From assembly GCA_039026555.1 (NCBI GenBank), contig JBCCMB010000016.1, positions 1 through 34,552 of the forward strand: a stretch of DNA of 34,552 nt, read 5' to 3'. Below the pieces are notes generated by a model. The model ran no database searches. It saw nothing but the letters and a program-made list of their open reading frames with translations, and had not been told where the DNA came from. The position numbers and the translations under genes were made by a program. Shown in pieces: positions 25,522-33,120 of the stretch. This DNA comes from JBCCMB01 sp039026555 (GTDB taxonomy: Bacteria; Pseudomonadota; Alphaproteobacteria; Caulobacterales; Hyphomonadaceae). Numbering within the stretch: the stretch's first letter is position 1; every line of letters begins with the position of its first letter.

Positions 25522-26169
25522 ATGTACAGTTTAGGGATCAATACCGCCGGCGCCGCATGTGAAGCGGCGGTGTTAAGGGGTGATGTTGTTCTGGCCGAAC
25601 GGCGCGAGGATATGGCGCGTGGGCATGACCAGCGCCTCGCGCCGATCATCGACGCCGTCATGCGCGAGGCGGGTATCGCGTTTTCTGAGCTGACTAGCGT
25701 CGCAGTCGCGGTGGGCCCTGGCTCGTTCACCGGCGTTCGCGTGGGCGTCGCCTTCGCGCGCGGTCTGGCGGCGGCGCTAAGTATTCCATCCTATGGCGTA
25801 ACCTCGTTAGCAGGGTTGCTGCCGGTCGATCCGCCGCTTGGTCGGATATTGGCGGTGTCTCCCGCCAAAAAGCGCCCGCCTGAGTTAAGCTGGTGGGCCG
25901 AAGAGTTTGAAGACGCTGTCTCGCTTTGCCCGCCGGCCGAGATCGATCTCGACGCGTTAAGAGCTCGCGCATCTCTGGCGGATCTCATCCTCTCGGATGC
26001 GAGTTTCGACCGAAGCGTTCTGCCGGAGTTGCAGGTGACCGCCTCAGCGCTCACCGCAATAAGCGTTGCACATGCGGCGCGATTGGGACGCGCAGCGTCA
26101 TCGCCAGCGTCGCCTGTGTATGTCCGCGCGCCAGATGCGACACCCATGCGCGCGCCGCCCGCGGCATGA
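25522..26169 (+). CDS. tsaB: tRNA threonylcarbamoyladenosine biosynthesis protein TsaB
   Basis: TsaB is the inactive ASKHA-fold partner that scaffolds TsaD and TsaE for the t6A37 modification of ANN-decoding tRNAs. The 215-residue product opens SLGINTAGAACEAAVL, has the MARGHDQRLAPIID helix and the strongly conserved GPGSFTGVRVGVAFARGLA (about 70-88). The C-terminus is short, as usual in alphaproteobacteria. The stop overlaps the rimI start by 4 bases (ATGA at 26166-26169), so the pair is translationally coupled. The other subunits (tsaD, tsaE) are not in the window. Confidence 0.93.
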   Translation: MYSLGINTAGAACEAAVLRGDVVLAERREDMARGHDQRLAPIIDAVMREAGIAFSELTSVAVAVGPGSFTGVRVGVAFARGLAAALSIPSYGVTSLAGLLPVDPPLGRILAVSPAKKRPPELSWWAEEFEDAVSLCPPAEIDLDALRARASLADLILSDASFDRSVLPELQVTASALTAISVAHAARLGRAASSPASPVYVRAPDATPMRAPPAA

Positions 26170-26609
26170 TCATTCGGCCGGGCGAACGCGCAGACGCCCA
26201 CGCTCTGGCGGCGCTCCACGCCTCGGTGTTCGATCGCCCCTGGTCTGCGGAAGATTTTGCAGGCTGGCTGGAACGGCGAGATGCGTTTCTTCACCTCGCA
26301 GCAGCGGACACAGAAACGCTGGCGTTCGGCTTGGCGTTACAAGCCGGCGAGGACGCCGAATTATTGACCCTTACGACCGCGCCGACGGTCCGCCGGCGAG
26401 GATTGGGGCGCCGCGTCCTTTCCGCCTTGTCGGACGATGCGCGCCAACGCGGATTGCAACGCTGGATTTTAGAAGTCGCGGAGGATAACGCAGCGGCTTT
26501 GGCGCTATACCGAAACGCCGGCTTTGTGGAACTGGCTCTCCGAAAAGCCTACTATCCAGGTGAAGAGGGTCGGGTCGACGCCCTCGTGCTTTCAAAAGCT
26601 ATCACTTGA
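26166..26609 (+). CDS. rimI: ribosomal-protein-alanine N-acetyltransferase (GNAT)
   Basis: A 147-residue GNAT acetyltransferase. The acetyl-CoA-binding R76-x2-G79-x-G81 motif (RRRGLGRR) follows the strand LLTLTTAPTV. The later EVAEDNAAALALYRNAGF segment is typical of RimI, which acetylates the N-terminal alanine of ribosomal protein S18. ATG 26166 overlaps the tsaB stop (ATGA); the frame is open upstream to 25926 but only inside tsaB. The tsaB-rimI pairing is widely conserved and is the main reason for this name over a generic GNAT. Confidence 0.9.
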   Translation: MIIRPGERADAHALAALHASVFDRPWSAEDFAGWLERRDAFLHLAAADTETLAFGLALQAGEDAELLTLTTAPTVRRRGLGRRVLSALSDDARQRGLQRWILEVAEDNAAALALYRNAGFVELALRKAYYPGEEGRVDALVLSKAIT

Positions 26610-26632
26610 ACGTCGCATTGGGTGGACATGTC

Positions 26633-26646
26633 GCGGTCTAGACCGC
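26633..26646. promoter_or_regulatory. 14-bp perfect palindrome upstream of fur
   Basis: GCGGTC-TAGACCGC is a perfect 14-base palindrome 32 bases before the fur ATG, in the 68-base gap after rimI. It is GC-rich and unlike the AT-rich Fur box, so Fur autoregulation through it is not suggested. It could be an operator for another dimeric regulator or a small hairpin between the genes. Confidence 0.35.
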
Positions 26647-26677
26647 ATATGTTCCCTAAGGAAAGAAGGCGGCTAAC

Positions 26678-27085
26678 ATGATCGAAAAGCGATGCATTGA
26701 GAAGGGATTGAGGATGACGGAACAGCGCCGGGTGATCGCCCGCGTGCTATCGAAATCCGAAGACCATCCCGACGCTGAAGAGCTTCACCGCCGGGCCTCG
26801 GCTGTCGATTCCAATATCTCGCTCGCCACCGTCTATCGCACAGTTCGTTTGTTTGAGGACGCCGGCATCATCGAACGCCTAGACTTTCGCGACGGCCGCT
26901 CTCGCTATGAAGAGACGACGGACGAGCATCACGATCACCTCATCGACATTAAATCCGGCGAAGTGCTTGAGTTTGTAAATGAAGAGATCGAGCGGCTGCA
27001 GATTGAGGTTGCGCGCAAGCTCGGTTACAAGCTTGTCGATCACCGAATGGAGTTGTACGCCGTGCCGCTGGATGATGACGGCTAG
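26678..27085 (+). CDS. fur: Fur-family metal-responsive repressor
   Basis: A 135-residue Fur-family DNA-binding protein that represses metal-uptake genes when bound to Fe(II) or, in some rhizobial members (called Mur), Mn(II). The winged helix spans about 10-80 (KGLRMTEQRRVIARVL; NISLATVYRTVRLFED). The metal/dimer domain shows H84-H-D-H87 and H122 (LVDHRMELY). The C-terminal CxxC zinc motifs found in many Fur proteins are absent; the only Cys is C6. That is normal for the alphaproteobacterial Fur/Mur branch. The HHDH motif separates it from Irr, which has a run of histidines and a heme motif. ATG 26678 has AAGGCGG nearby (26666-26672). It precedes miaB as in relatives. Confidence 0.93.
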   Translation: MIEKRCIEKGLRMTEQRRVIARVLSKSEDHPDAEELHRRASAVDSNISLATVYRTVRLFEDAGIIERLDFRDGRSRYEETTDEHHDHLIDIKSGEVLEFVNEEIERLQIEVARKLGYKLVDHRMELYAVPLDDDG

Positions 27086-27115
27086 CACCGCGCTTTTGAC
27101 GGAATTGACCCGCTG

Positions 27116-28468
27116 ATGGGCGACGCCCCCAAACGTCTGTTTATTAAAACCTATGGTTGTCAGATGAATGTCTATGATTCCGAAAGGATGACGGACGTTC
27201 TCAGACCTTTGGGCTACGCCCCGGTGGAAACGCCGGAAGGCGCCGATCTGGTTGTGCTCAACACGTGCCATATTCGCGAGAACGCGTCGGAAAAAGTGTT
27301 CTCCGAACTCGGCCGTATCAAGAAATTGAAGGCGGACACCGGCGACAGGATGACGATTGCGGTCGCCGGGTGCGTCGCACAGGCGGAAGGCGCTGAGATA
27401 ATGCGCCGCCAGCCGGCCGTTGATTTGGTGCTTGGACCGCAGGCCTATCACAAGCTTCCAGAGATGGTCGCGCGCGTTTCCCGCGAGACCGGCGAGCGCT
27501 TGGAAACGGATTTCGACGTCGTTGAAAAATTCGACGCCCTGCCCAAGACACGGCAAGCGGACGGTCCGACGGCCTTTCTTTCCGTGCAAGAAGGCTGCGA
27601 TAAATTCTGCACGTTTTGCGTGGTGCCCTATACGCGCGGCGCGGAGTTTTCCCGCAATGTCGACGATGTTGTGCTCGAAGCCCGCGGCCTGGCGGCGCAA
27701 GGCGTGAAAGAACTCACCCTGCTGGGCCAGAACGTCAACGCCTATCATGGCGTCGCCCCCGATGGGGGAGAGTGGGGCCTAGGCCAATTGTTACGGCATT
27801 TGGCCAAAATCGGCGGCGTTGAGCGTTTGCGCTACACCACATCCCATCCGCGGGATATGGATGATGATCTTATCGCCGCGCACGGAGAGCTTGATGTTCT
27901 AATGCCGTATCTGCATTTGCCGGTTCAGTCGGGTTCGAACCGTATTTTGCAGTCGATGAATCGCGGCCATACGCGCGAGGATTACCTCAAAATCTTCGAG
28001 AAGGTCCGCGCCGCGCGACCGGATATCGCCTTGGCGTCGGACTTTATCGTCGGCTTTCCCGGCGAAAGCGAACGGGACTTTCAAGACACGCTCGATCTTG
28101 TGAAAGAGGTGAATTACGCCTCGGCCTATTCCTTTAAATATTCGCGCCGGCCGGGCACGCCGGGCGCAGAAATGTTTGGCCAGGTGGATGAAGCGGAAAA
28201 GGACGAGCGCCTGCAACGCCTCCAAGCGGTTCTTAATGACCAACAGACGGCGTTCAATGCATCGCAGATCGGCCAGACCTTGCCGGTCTTGTTCACAGGA
28301 GCGGGACGCAATGGCGGCCAGGTATTGGGCCGCTCGCCCTATCTCCAATCCGTCCACGTCGAGGGCGACGCAGCGCTTATCGGGCGCATTACGGACGTTG
28401 AGATTGTCGGCGCCTCGCGGAATTCTCTGACCGGGCGGTTGCCCGTCATGGCGGAGATTGACGCTTGA
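27116..28468 (+). CDS. miaB: tRNA-2-methylthio-N6-dimethylallyladenosine synthase MiaB
   Basis: MiaB is a radical-SAM methylthiotransferase that converts i6A37 to ms2i6A37 in tRNAs reading codons that begin with U. The 450-residue product has all domains. The N-terminal MTTase domain has auxiliary-cluster ligands C15, C51 and C86. The radical SAM motif is C161-x3-C165-x2-C168 (EGCDKFCTFCVVPYTRG). A C-terminal TRAM domain (about 375-445) follows. The substrate methylthio cluster needs Fe-S supply, consistent with the Nfu gene 2 kb upstream. The stop TGA overlaps the TTG start of phoH (TTGA at 28465-28468), so translation is coupled. Confidence 0.96.
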   Translation: MGDAPKRLFIKTYGCQMNVYDSERMTDVLRPLGYAPVETPEGADLVVLNTCHIRENASEKVFSELGRIKKLKADTGDRMTIAVAGCVAQAEGAEIMRRQPAVDLVLGPQAYHKLPEMVARVSRETGERLETDFDVVEKFDALPKTRQADGPTAFLSVQEGCDKFCTFCVVPYTRGAEFSRNVDDVVLEARGLAAQGVKELTLLGQNVNAYHGVAPDGGEWGLGQLLRHLAKIGGVERLRYTTSHPRDMDDDLIAAHGELDVLMPYLHLPVQSGSNRILQSMNRGHTREDYLKIFEKVRAARPDIALASDFIVGFPGESERDFQDTLDLVKEVNYASAYSFKYSRRPGTPGAEMFGQVDEAEKDERLQRLQAVLNDQQTAFNASQIGQTLPVLFTGAGRNGGQVLGRSPYLQSVHVEGDAALIGRITDVEIVGASRNSLTGRLPVMAEIDA

Positions 28469-29442
28469 GCGCTAAGCCCGCTCGCAGCCGTCGAACCGTG
28501 ACGGTGGATAGCCCTGATAGATTGCGCGACCTTTGCGGGCCAGCGCACAGTCATTTGCAGATCATCGAACAGGCGCTGCAAAGCTTCGATGTGCGCGCGG
28601 AAAGCCAAGGCGGCGCGATTTATCTGGAAGGGGTATCTCCCGGGCCCGCAATCGCCGAGCGCGCTTTAACCGCGTTTGGCGATCGCATAGACGCCGGCGC
28701 CGACGCCACAACTTTTGAATTGGAAGGTGTTTTACGTCTCGTCCAAGATGATGGACCGGCGCCTGTCAAAGGCGATGGCGTATCGGGCCTCAAAAAGCCG
28801 GTAGATGCGCAAACGCCGGGCCAGCGCGATTATCTCAAAACCCTTCAAAATGATGATGCCGGCTTGGTGTTCGGCGTCGGTCCGGCCGGGACGGGGAAGA
28901 CCTTTCTGGCGGTCGCCGTCGGCGCGGCGGAGCTGAAATCCGGTCGCCGGGAACGCCTGATTGTGGCTAGGCCCGCGGTGGAGGCGGGCGAGCGGCTGGG
29001 CTTCTTACCCGGCGATCTGGAAGACAAGGTCGATCCTTACATGCTGCCTATTTGGGATGCGCTCAATGAATTGCTGGGCGCACAGGATGTTGAAAAGCGG
29101 AAGGCGAAAAAGGAGATTGAGGTCGCCCCTTTGGCCTTTATGCGCGGACGCACTTTGAAGAACGCCTTCGTCATTATCGACGAAGCGCAGAACGCGACCA
29201 TTCCGCAGATGAAAATGGTGCTTACGCGCCTAGGACGGAATTCCCGAATGGTGGTGACGGGCGATCCCTCACAAACAGATTTGCCGGATCGAAGCCCATC
29301 TGGACTGTCCCACGCCATGTCGATCTTATCCGGCGTGAAGGGTGTGGATTTCGCGCCTCTGACCGCCAAGGACGTGGTGCGTCATGAATTAGTCGGGCGC
29401 ATTGTGGACGCTTACGCCCAGGATGAGGCGAGCCGTGACTAA
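28465..29442 (+). CDS. phoH: PhoH family P-loop ATPase
   Basis: A PhoH-like (PhoH2/YbeZ-type) ATPase that works with YbeY in RNA processing and ribosome quality control. The 325-residue product has an N-terminal KH-like region (LCGPAHSHLQIIEQAL), Walker A GPAGTGKT at 139-146 and Walker B VIIDEAQN with D239-E240, then sensor motif VTGDPSQTDLPD. Start TTG 28465 overlaps the miaB stop; the next in-frame alternative is a GTG near 28498. The gene overlaps ybeY by 8 bases. The phoH-ybeY-corC-lnt order matches ybeZYX-lnt in E. coli. Confidence 0.95.
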   Translation: MSAKPARSRRTVTVDSPDRLRDLCGPAHSHLQIIEQALQSFDVRAESQGGAIYLEGVSPGPAIAERALTAFGDRIDAGADATTFELEGVLRLVQDDGPAPVKGDGVSGLKKPVDAQTPGQRDYLKTLQNDDAGLVFGVGPAGTGKTFLAVAVGAAELKSGRRERLIVARPAVEAGERLGFLPGDLEDKVDPYMLPIWDALNELLGAQDVEKRKAKKEIEVAPLAFMRGRTLKNAFVIIDEAQNATIPQMKMVLTRLGRNSRMVVTGDPSQTDLPDRSPSGLSHAMSILSGVKGVDFAPLTAKDVVRHELVGRIVDAYAQDEASRD

Positions 29443-29908
29443 TTTGACGATCGATGTCCGAATTGACGACGCCGCTTGGATTGAGGTTGCGCCGGACGCT
29501 GAGGCCGTGGTCCATCGGGCTTTGGAAGCGGCGGCGCGTTATCTCAAAACCGGCGGCGAGGCGGCGGTTTTATTGACGGATGACGATGTGATGCGCACCC
29601 TCAATGCGCAATGGCGGGACAAGGACAAGCCCACGGACGTGCTGTCATTTCCCAGCGATGACGATCCCATGCCGGGCGCGCCGGCCTTTCTGGGCGACAT
29701 CGCATTGGGGCTCGGCACCGTCGCGAAAGATGCGCTGGCGTTGGGCCGCCCGATGGAATTACATATCTCGCACCTAGTTGTGCACGGCTTTTTGCATCTT
29801 TTAGGGTATGATCACGTTGAGGAATCGGGTGCGCATGCAATGGAGACCCTAGAAGGGACGATACTTGCAGACCTGGGATTGCCCGATCCATATGGAGACG
29901 CCGCTTAG
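29435..29908 (+). CDS. ybeY: endoribonuclease YbeY, rRNA maturation factor
   Basis: YbeY is a zinc endoribonuclease needed for 16S rRNA 3'-end maturation and late 70S quality control. The metal triad H117-x3-H121-x5-H127 is intact (HGFLHLLGYDH), preceded by the conserved RDKDKPTDVLSFP and FLGDIAL segments. GTG 29435 is preferred: GAGG (29425-29428) lies 6 nt upstream, and the product is then 157 residues, the family length. An ATG 33 bases earlier lies deeper within phoH and adds a non-conserved extension. It overlaps phoH by 8 bases and is followed 3 bases later by the CBS-domain gene. Confidence 0.95.
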   Translation: MTNLTIDVRIDDAAWIEVAPDAEAVVHRALEAAARYLKTGGEAAVLLTDDDVMRTLNAQWRDKDKPTDVLSFPSDDDPMPGAPAFLGDIALGLGTVAKDALALGRPMELHISHLVVHGFLHLLGYDHVEESGAHAMETLEGTILADLGLPDPYGDAA

Positions 29909-29911
29909 GCC

Positions 29912-30871
29912 ATGCCCGAAGACGATTCATCTATTCCCGCCCAACGGGGCGAAACTTCTTTCAAATCAAGGCTGGCCCGCTGGGTCGGGCGCGCGCCCAA
30001 GAGCGGGACATCGCATCTGAACGGCGCGGAGGCCGACGCGCCATCTCCTTCGCCAAGCGAAATGCGGCTGCGCGTGGCGGAGTTTCAAAACGCGCGCGTT
30101 CGCGATGTGATGATCCCCCGCGTCGAAATTTCGGCGGTGGAGATCGACGCCGATTTCGATGATCTTTTAAAAATCTTCGCCGAGGAGACGCATTCACGCC
30201 TGCCCATTTATCGGGGCAGTTTGGATGACCCCGTGGGCTTTGTGCACATCAAAGACGTGGTCGCGGAGCTGTCGCAGCACGCCAATGGTGAAGCGCCGCA
30301 AGACGACAGACCCTTACGGCGTTTGTTGCGCGAAATTCTCTTTGTCCCCGCGTCCATGCGTTTGCAGGATCTGTTGGTGAAAATGCAGTCCTCGCGCATC
30401 CATTTGGCGCTGGTTGTCGATGAATATGGCGGAACGGACGGTCTTGTCTCTCTGGAGGATCTTGTCGAGCAAATTGTCGGCGATATCGAAGATGAGCATG
30501 ATGAAGACGAAGCGCTGATCCAAGCACGTGGCGGCGGTGTTTGGGAAGTCGATGCGCGGGCCGACATTGAAGATTTCGAGGCCGAAGCGAAATTGTCGCT
30601 CGCTTTGCCGGATTATGAAGACGAGATCGATACGCTTGGGGGATTGGTGTTTGCGCTGGCCGGCCGCGTGCCGGAGCGAGGCGAGATCGTCACGCACCCT
30701 CATGGCGTCGATTTTGAGGTGGTCGACGCCGATCCGCGGCGTATAAAGCGTTTACGCGCGCGGTGTGGAGCTGCGCGTAAGAAACGCACGGACGCTGTTG
30801 TCAGTACGCCGGCCTCTGCGACGGGCTCTGGAGGGACGTCTGGTGCGGAGCGATCGGCGCGGGGAGTTTGA
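29912..30871 (+). CDS. CorC/TlyC-type CBS-domain protein (hemolysin family)
   Basis: A 319-residue cytosolic protein with paired CBS domains (about 60-120, beginning VRDVMIPRVEISAVE, and 140-195, with FVPASMRLQDLLVKMQ and VDEYGGTDGLVSLEDLVEQIVGDIEDE) followed by a CorC_HlyC transporter-associated domain (about 215-285). There are no membrane spans, so it is the CorC (YbeX) type and not the DUF21 membrane type. E. coli YbeX has been linked to Mg/Co efflux and ribosome metabolism; the 'hemolysin' label in databases is historical. The long Ser/Gly/Ala C-terminal tail (after 290) is probably disordered. Its TGA shares one base with the lnt ATG. Confidence 0.92.
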   Translation: MPEDDSSIPAQRGETSFKSRLARWVGRAPKSGTSHLNGAEADAPSPSPSEMRLRVAEFQNARVRDVMIPRVEISAVEIDADFDDLLKIFAEETHSRLPIYRGSLDDPVGFVHIKDVVAELSQHANGEAPQDDRPLRRLLREILFVPASMRLQDLLVKMQSSRIHLALVVDEYGGTDGLVSLEDLVEQIVGDIEDEHDEDEALIQARGGGVWEVDARADIEDFEAEAKLSLALPDYEDEIDTLGGLVFALAGRVPERGEIVTHPHGVDFEVVDADPRRIKRLRARCGAARKKRTDAVVSTPASATGSGGTSGAERSARGV

Positions 30872-32529
30872 TGACATCTAAATTGCCGGCCTCGCGCCGC
30901 TATATGGGCGAAGCAAACATGCTTGCGCCGCTTTATACGCGGATATTGGAGCTCGACGGTTGGCGTGCTTTGGCGGCGGCGGGCGGCGCCGGCGCATTCG
31001 CAAATCTCGCCTTTGCACCGCTCTATATTTGGCCGGCTTTGCTTGTCTCCGTCATCTTCCTCCTGTGGTTGATGGATGGCGCGTCGGTGACGGAAAACCC
31101 CAAAGCGGCGGCCTTCTGGCGCGGCGGCGCGTTTGCGTTCGGCTTGTTCGGCGTTGGGTTTCATTGGTTGGGGTTTGCGTTTCTGGTGACGCCGAATGCG
31201 CATCTCGCCTTTATCTGGCTGGTGCCGGCTCTGATCGCTGTCTTGTCCTTCATTTGGGCGTTGGCGCTTCGGATCATGATCCGGTTTTGGTCGAATGGAC
31301 CGCAGCGCGTGGTGTTGTTCGCAACGACATTGATCGCGGCGGAATGGACGCGCGGACATTTGTTCGGGGGGTTTCCTTGGAATTTGCCCGGGATGATTTG
31401 GGCGCCCGGCGGCGCCGTCTCCCAGCTTGCGTCGATTGGTGGGATTTGGACGTTGTCGGCGATCACGCTGGCGGCGTTCGCCGCGCCTGCAGCTTTGGCG
31501 GATCTTCGTCCGCGGGCTTCTGTTTTCTCGCGGGTGGCGCCGGGGCTCGTCGCCGCCATGGCGTTTGGCGCGACGTGGGGGTGGGGCGCCCAGCGCTTGC
31601 AATCGGCGCCTGATGCCGGCGCTGCAAACGGGCCGACAATACGGATTGTCGACGCCGGCGTCCCGCAAGCGGAAAAGCACAAGCCGGAACAGCGCGCCAA
31701 TGTTCTGCGGCGCTATTTGGAGCTGACCGGCGCCGACGGTCCGAACACGCCGGGCATCGTTATTTGGCCGGAAGGCGCCGTTCCTTATGCTTTGTTGCAA
31801 TGGCCGGATGCTTTGGATCCCGTGTCCGAAAGGCTGGGCGTCAGGCGTTTAATCGTGGGAACAAGCCGTGTGGACCGGCTGAGCGCCGGCCGTGAACGCT
31901 GGTATAATTCCGTCGCCGTGATTTCCGGGGACAGCAATCGCCGGGGCGCCCTGTCCATTTATGACAAGCATCGGCTCGTGCCGTTTGGAGAGTTTGTGCC
32001 CTTCCGCGACGTCGCCGCGCGGATCGGCGTTGAGACGTTGCAGACGCTGGCGACAAGCGGATTCTACCCAGGGCCGCCGCCCTCGCGTCAGTCCGCGCCC
32101 GGCATACCCGCATTCGGACCTCTCGTATGCTATGAAGCCTTGTTTCCGGGGTTGTCGCCGCGGTTTGAAGATCGTCCGGAATGGCTCGTGAACGTGTCGA
32201 TTGACGCGTGGTTCGGCCGATTGTGGGGCCCGGCGCAACATTCCGATCACGCCCGGTATCGCGCGATTGAAGAGGGCTTGCCCTTAGCGCGCGCCGCTTC
32301 TGGCGGGTTGAGCGGCGTTACGGACGCTTATGGGCGCCTTATCGCAATGGCCGATGCAGTTGATCCCGCGATCTGGGGACCTGATCCAGACGGCTGGCGA
32401 GCGAGGGTGCTCGACACATCGCTTCCCGATGCGATTGAACCGACCTTCTATAGTCTGTGGGGCGATCGTGTTTTCTGGATCTATATCGTAATATTCAATC
32501 TTGGGTTGTTTGTTCTTCCGCGTAAATAA
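30871..32529 (+). CDS. lnt: apolipoprotein N-acyltransferase
   Basis: Lnt adds the third acyl chain to the N-terminal cysteine of lipoproteins in the inner membrane. The 552-residue product has several N-terminal membrane spans (about 30-235), a periplasmic nitrilase-like domain and a final C-terminal span. The catalytic triad is E301 (WPEGAVPY), K366 (YDKHRLVPFGE) and C420 (LVCYEALFPG), equivalent to E267/K335/C387 in E. coli. ATG 30871 overlaps the upstream stop (TGATG) and has GGGGAG (30861-30866) 4 nt upstream; a TTG at 30868 is the alternative. The PCu(A)C lipoprotein in this window would be one of its substrates (inference). Confidence 0.96.
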   Translation: MTSKLPASRRYMGEANMLAPLYTRILELDGWRALAAAGGAGAFANLAFAPLYIWPALLVSVIFLLWLMDGASVTENPKAAAFWRGGAFAFGLFGVGFHWLGFAFLVTPNAHLAFIWLVPALIAVLSFIWALALRIMIRFWSNGPQRVVLFATTLIAAEWTRGHLFGGFPWNLPGMIWAPGGAVSQLASIGGIWTLSAITLAAFAAPAALADLRPRASVFSRVAPGLVAAMAFGATWGWGAQRLQSAPDAGAANGPTIRIVDAGVPQAEKHKPEQRANVLRRYLELTGADGPNTPGIVIWPEGAVPYALLQWPDALDPVSERLGVRRLIVGTSRVDRLSAGRERWYNSVAVISGDSNRRGALSIYDKHRLVPFGEFVPFRDVAARIGVETLQTLATSGFYPGPPPSRQSAPGIPAFGPLVCYEALFPGLSPRFEDRPEWLVNVSIDAWFGRLWGPAQHSDHARYRAIEEGLPLARAASGGLSGVTDAYGRLIAMADAVDPAIWGPDPDGWRARVLDTSLPDAIEPTFYSLWGDRVFWIYIVIFNLGLFVLPRK

Positions 32530-32581
32530 TTGGAGTTTGAAGGATTGAATGATTAACGGGGCGCGACTTAGGCGTGTGGGT

Positions 32582-32592
32582 TAAACAGTTTA
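32582..32592. promoter_or_regulatory. 11-bp odd palindrome at the xre start
   Basis: TAAAC-A-GTTTA is a perfect 5-1-5 inverted repeat ending 3 bases before the xre ATG at 32596, where a ribosome site would be expected but none is seen. It could be an autoregulatory operator for the XRE protein. It is short and could be chance. Confidence 0.25.
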
Positions 32593-32595
32593 TTG

Positions 32596-33024
32596 ATGTC
32601 TGAAAGCAAGATCCCGAACCTAATCGACAAGCATGTCGGTCGCCGCGTACGTTGGCGTCGCCGTGAACTAAGTTTGAGCCAAGAGCGACTGGGAGAGCTT
32701 TTGGGACTTACCTTTCAGCAGATCCAAAAATACGAGAAAGGCGTCAATCGTATCTCAGCGGGCCGATTGTTTGATTTGGCCCAAGTGTTGGATACGACTG
32801 TCGGTTACTTTTATCAGGGTGTCGACGAAGTCAGCGCGGCCATCTCGCGCGGCGTCGCGGAAGACGGCGCGCCGGAGGACTTTACTGGTTTAATCGACAG
32901 CGACGCTGTCGACCTTGTCTTGGCGTTTCAATCAATTCCTGACCCGAAGCTCAGAAAATCGATATTAGCCATGGTCCGCAATTCGGCTGAGGCGTTTGGG
33001 GAAGAGGACGATCCTGGCGACTGA
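32596..33024 (+). CDS. XRE-family transcriptional regulator
   Basis: A 142-residue protein with an N-terminal helix-turn-helix of the Cro/C1 type (about 15-70: VRWRRRELSLSQERLGELLGLTFQQIQKYEKGVNRISAGRLFDLAQVL is shown only by its parts SQERLGELLG, FQQIQKYEKG and ISAGRLFDLA). The C-terminal acidic part (75-142) may dimerise. The gene is a fixed neighbour between lnt and metK in many alphaproteobacteria, but its targets are not evident from this sequence. ATG 32596 is preferred to the adjacent TTG 32593; neither has a clear ribosome site. A 96-base gap with the metK operator candidate follows. Confidence 0.9.
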   Translation: MSESKIPNLIDKHVGRRVRWRRRELSLSQERLGELLGLTFQQIQKYEKGVNRISAGRLFDLAQVLDTTVGYFYQGVDEVSAAISRGVAEDGAPEDFTGLIDSDAVDLVLAFQSIPDPKLRKSILAMVRNSAEAFGEEDDPGD

Positions 33025-33075
33025 AGTATTTCGTCGCTGGCGGCGCATTCTCAGCCTTCACCCCTTGATTTTAGC

Positions 33076-33095
33076 ATATAAAGCAATCTTTATGT
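33076..33095. promoter_or_regulatory. 20-bp imperfect palindrome upstream of metK, candidate SAM-cycle operator
   Basis: ATATAAAGCA/ATCTTTATGT forms two half-sites, 25 bases before the metK GTG. The arms AAAG/CTTT extend outward to an 8-base pairing (ATATAAAG with CTTTATGT, one T-G wobble). The pattern resembles the CATATAAAG-N-ATCTTTATG type operator that I associate with SahR (ArsR-family, SAH-sensing) control of ahcY, metF and metK in alphaproteobacteria. That association is from memory and is not checked. TATAAA inside it could also serve as a -10 element, which would fit repression by occlusion. No recognisable SAM riboswitch is present. Confidence 0.5.
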
Positions 33096-33120
33096 CGCCG
33101 TTTGCCGACAGGAGACGTGA

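Noticed and set aside
26678..27085. Irr (iron response regulator) instead of Fur
   Set aside because: Irr has a histidine run and often a heme motif; this protein has HHDH and sits in the conserved fur position before miaB.
26879..27748. Minus-strand open frame of 289 codons
   Set aside because: It lies opposite fur and miaB, both secure genes; the product is His/Arg-rich and shows no family features.
30700..31800. Long minus-strand open frame (366 codons)
   Set aside because: It lies opposite corC and lnt, is rich in Arg/Pro/Gln of the kind produced by antisense reading of GC-rich genes, and has no motif.
33025..33120. SAM or SAM/SAH riboswitch upstream of metK
   Set aside because: The gap is 96 bases; apart from the AT-rich palindrome I see no conserved core or pseudoknot pattern of the SAM-II or SAM/SAH classes.
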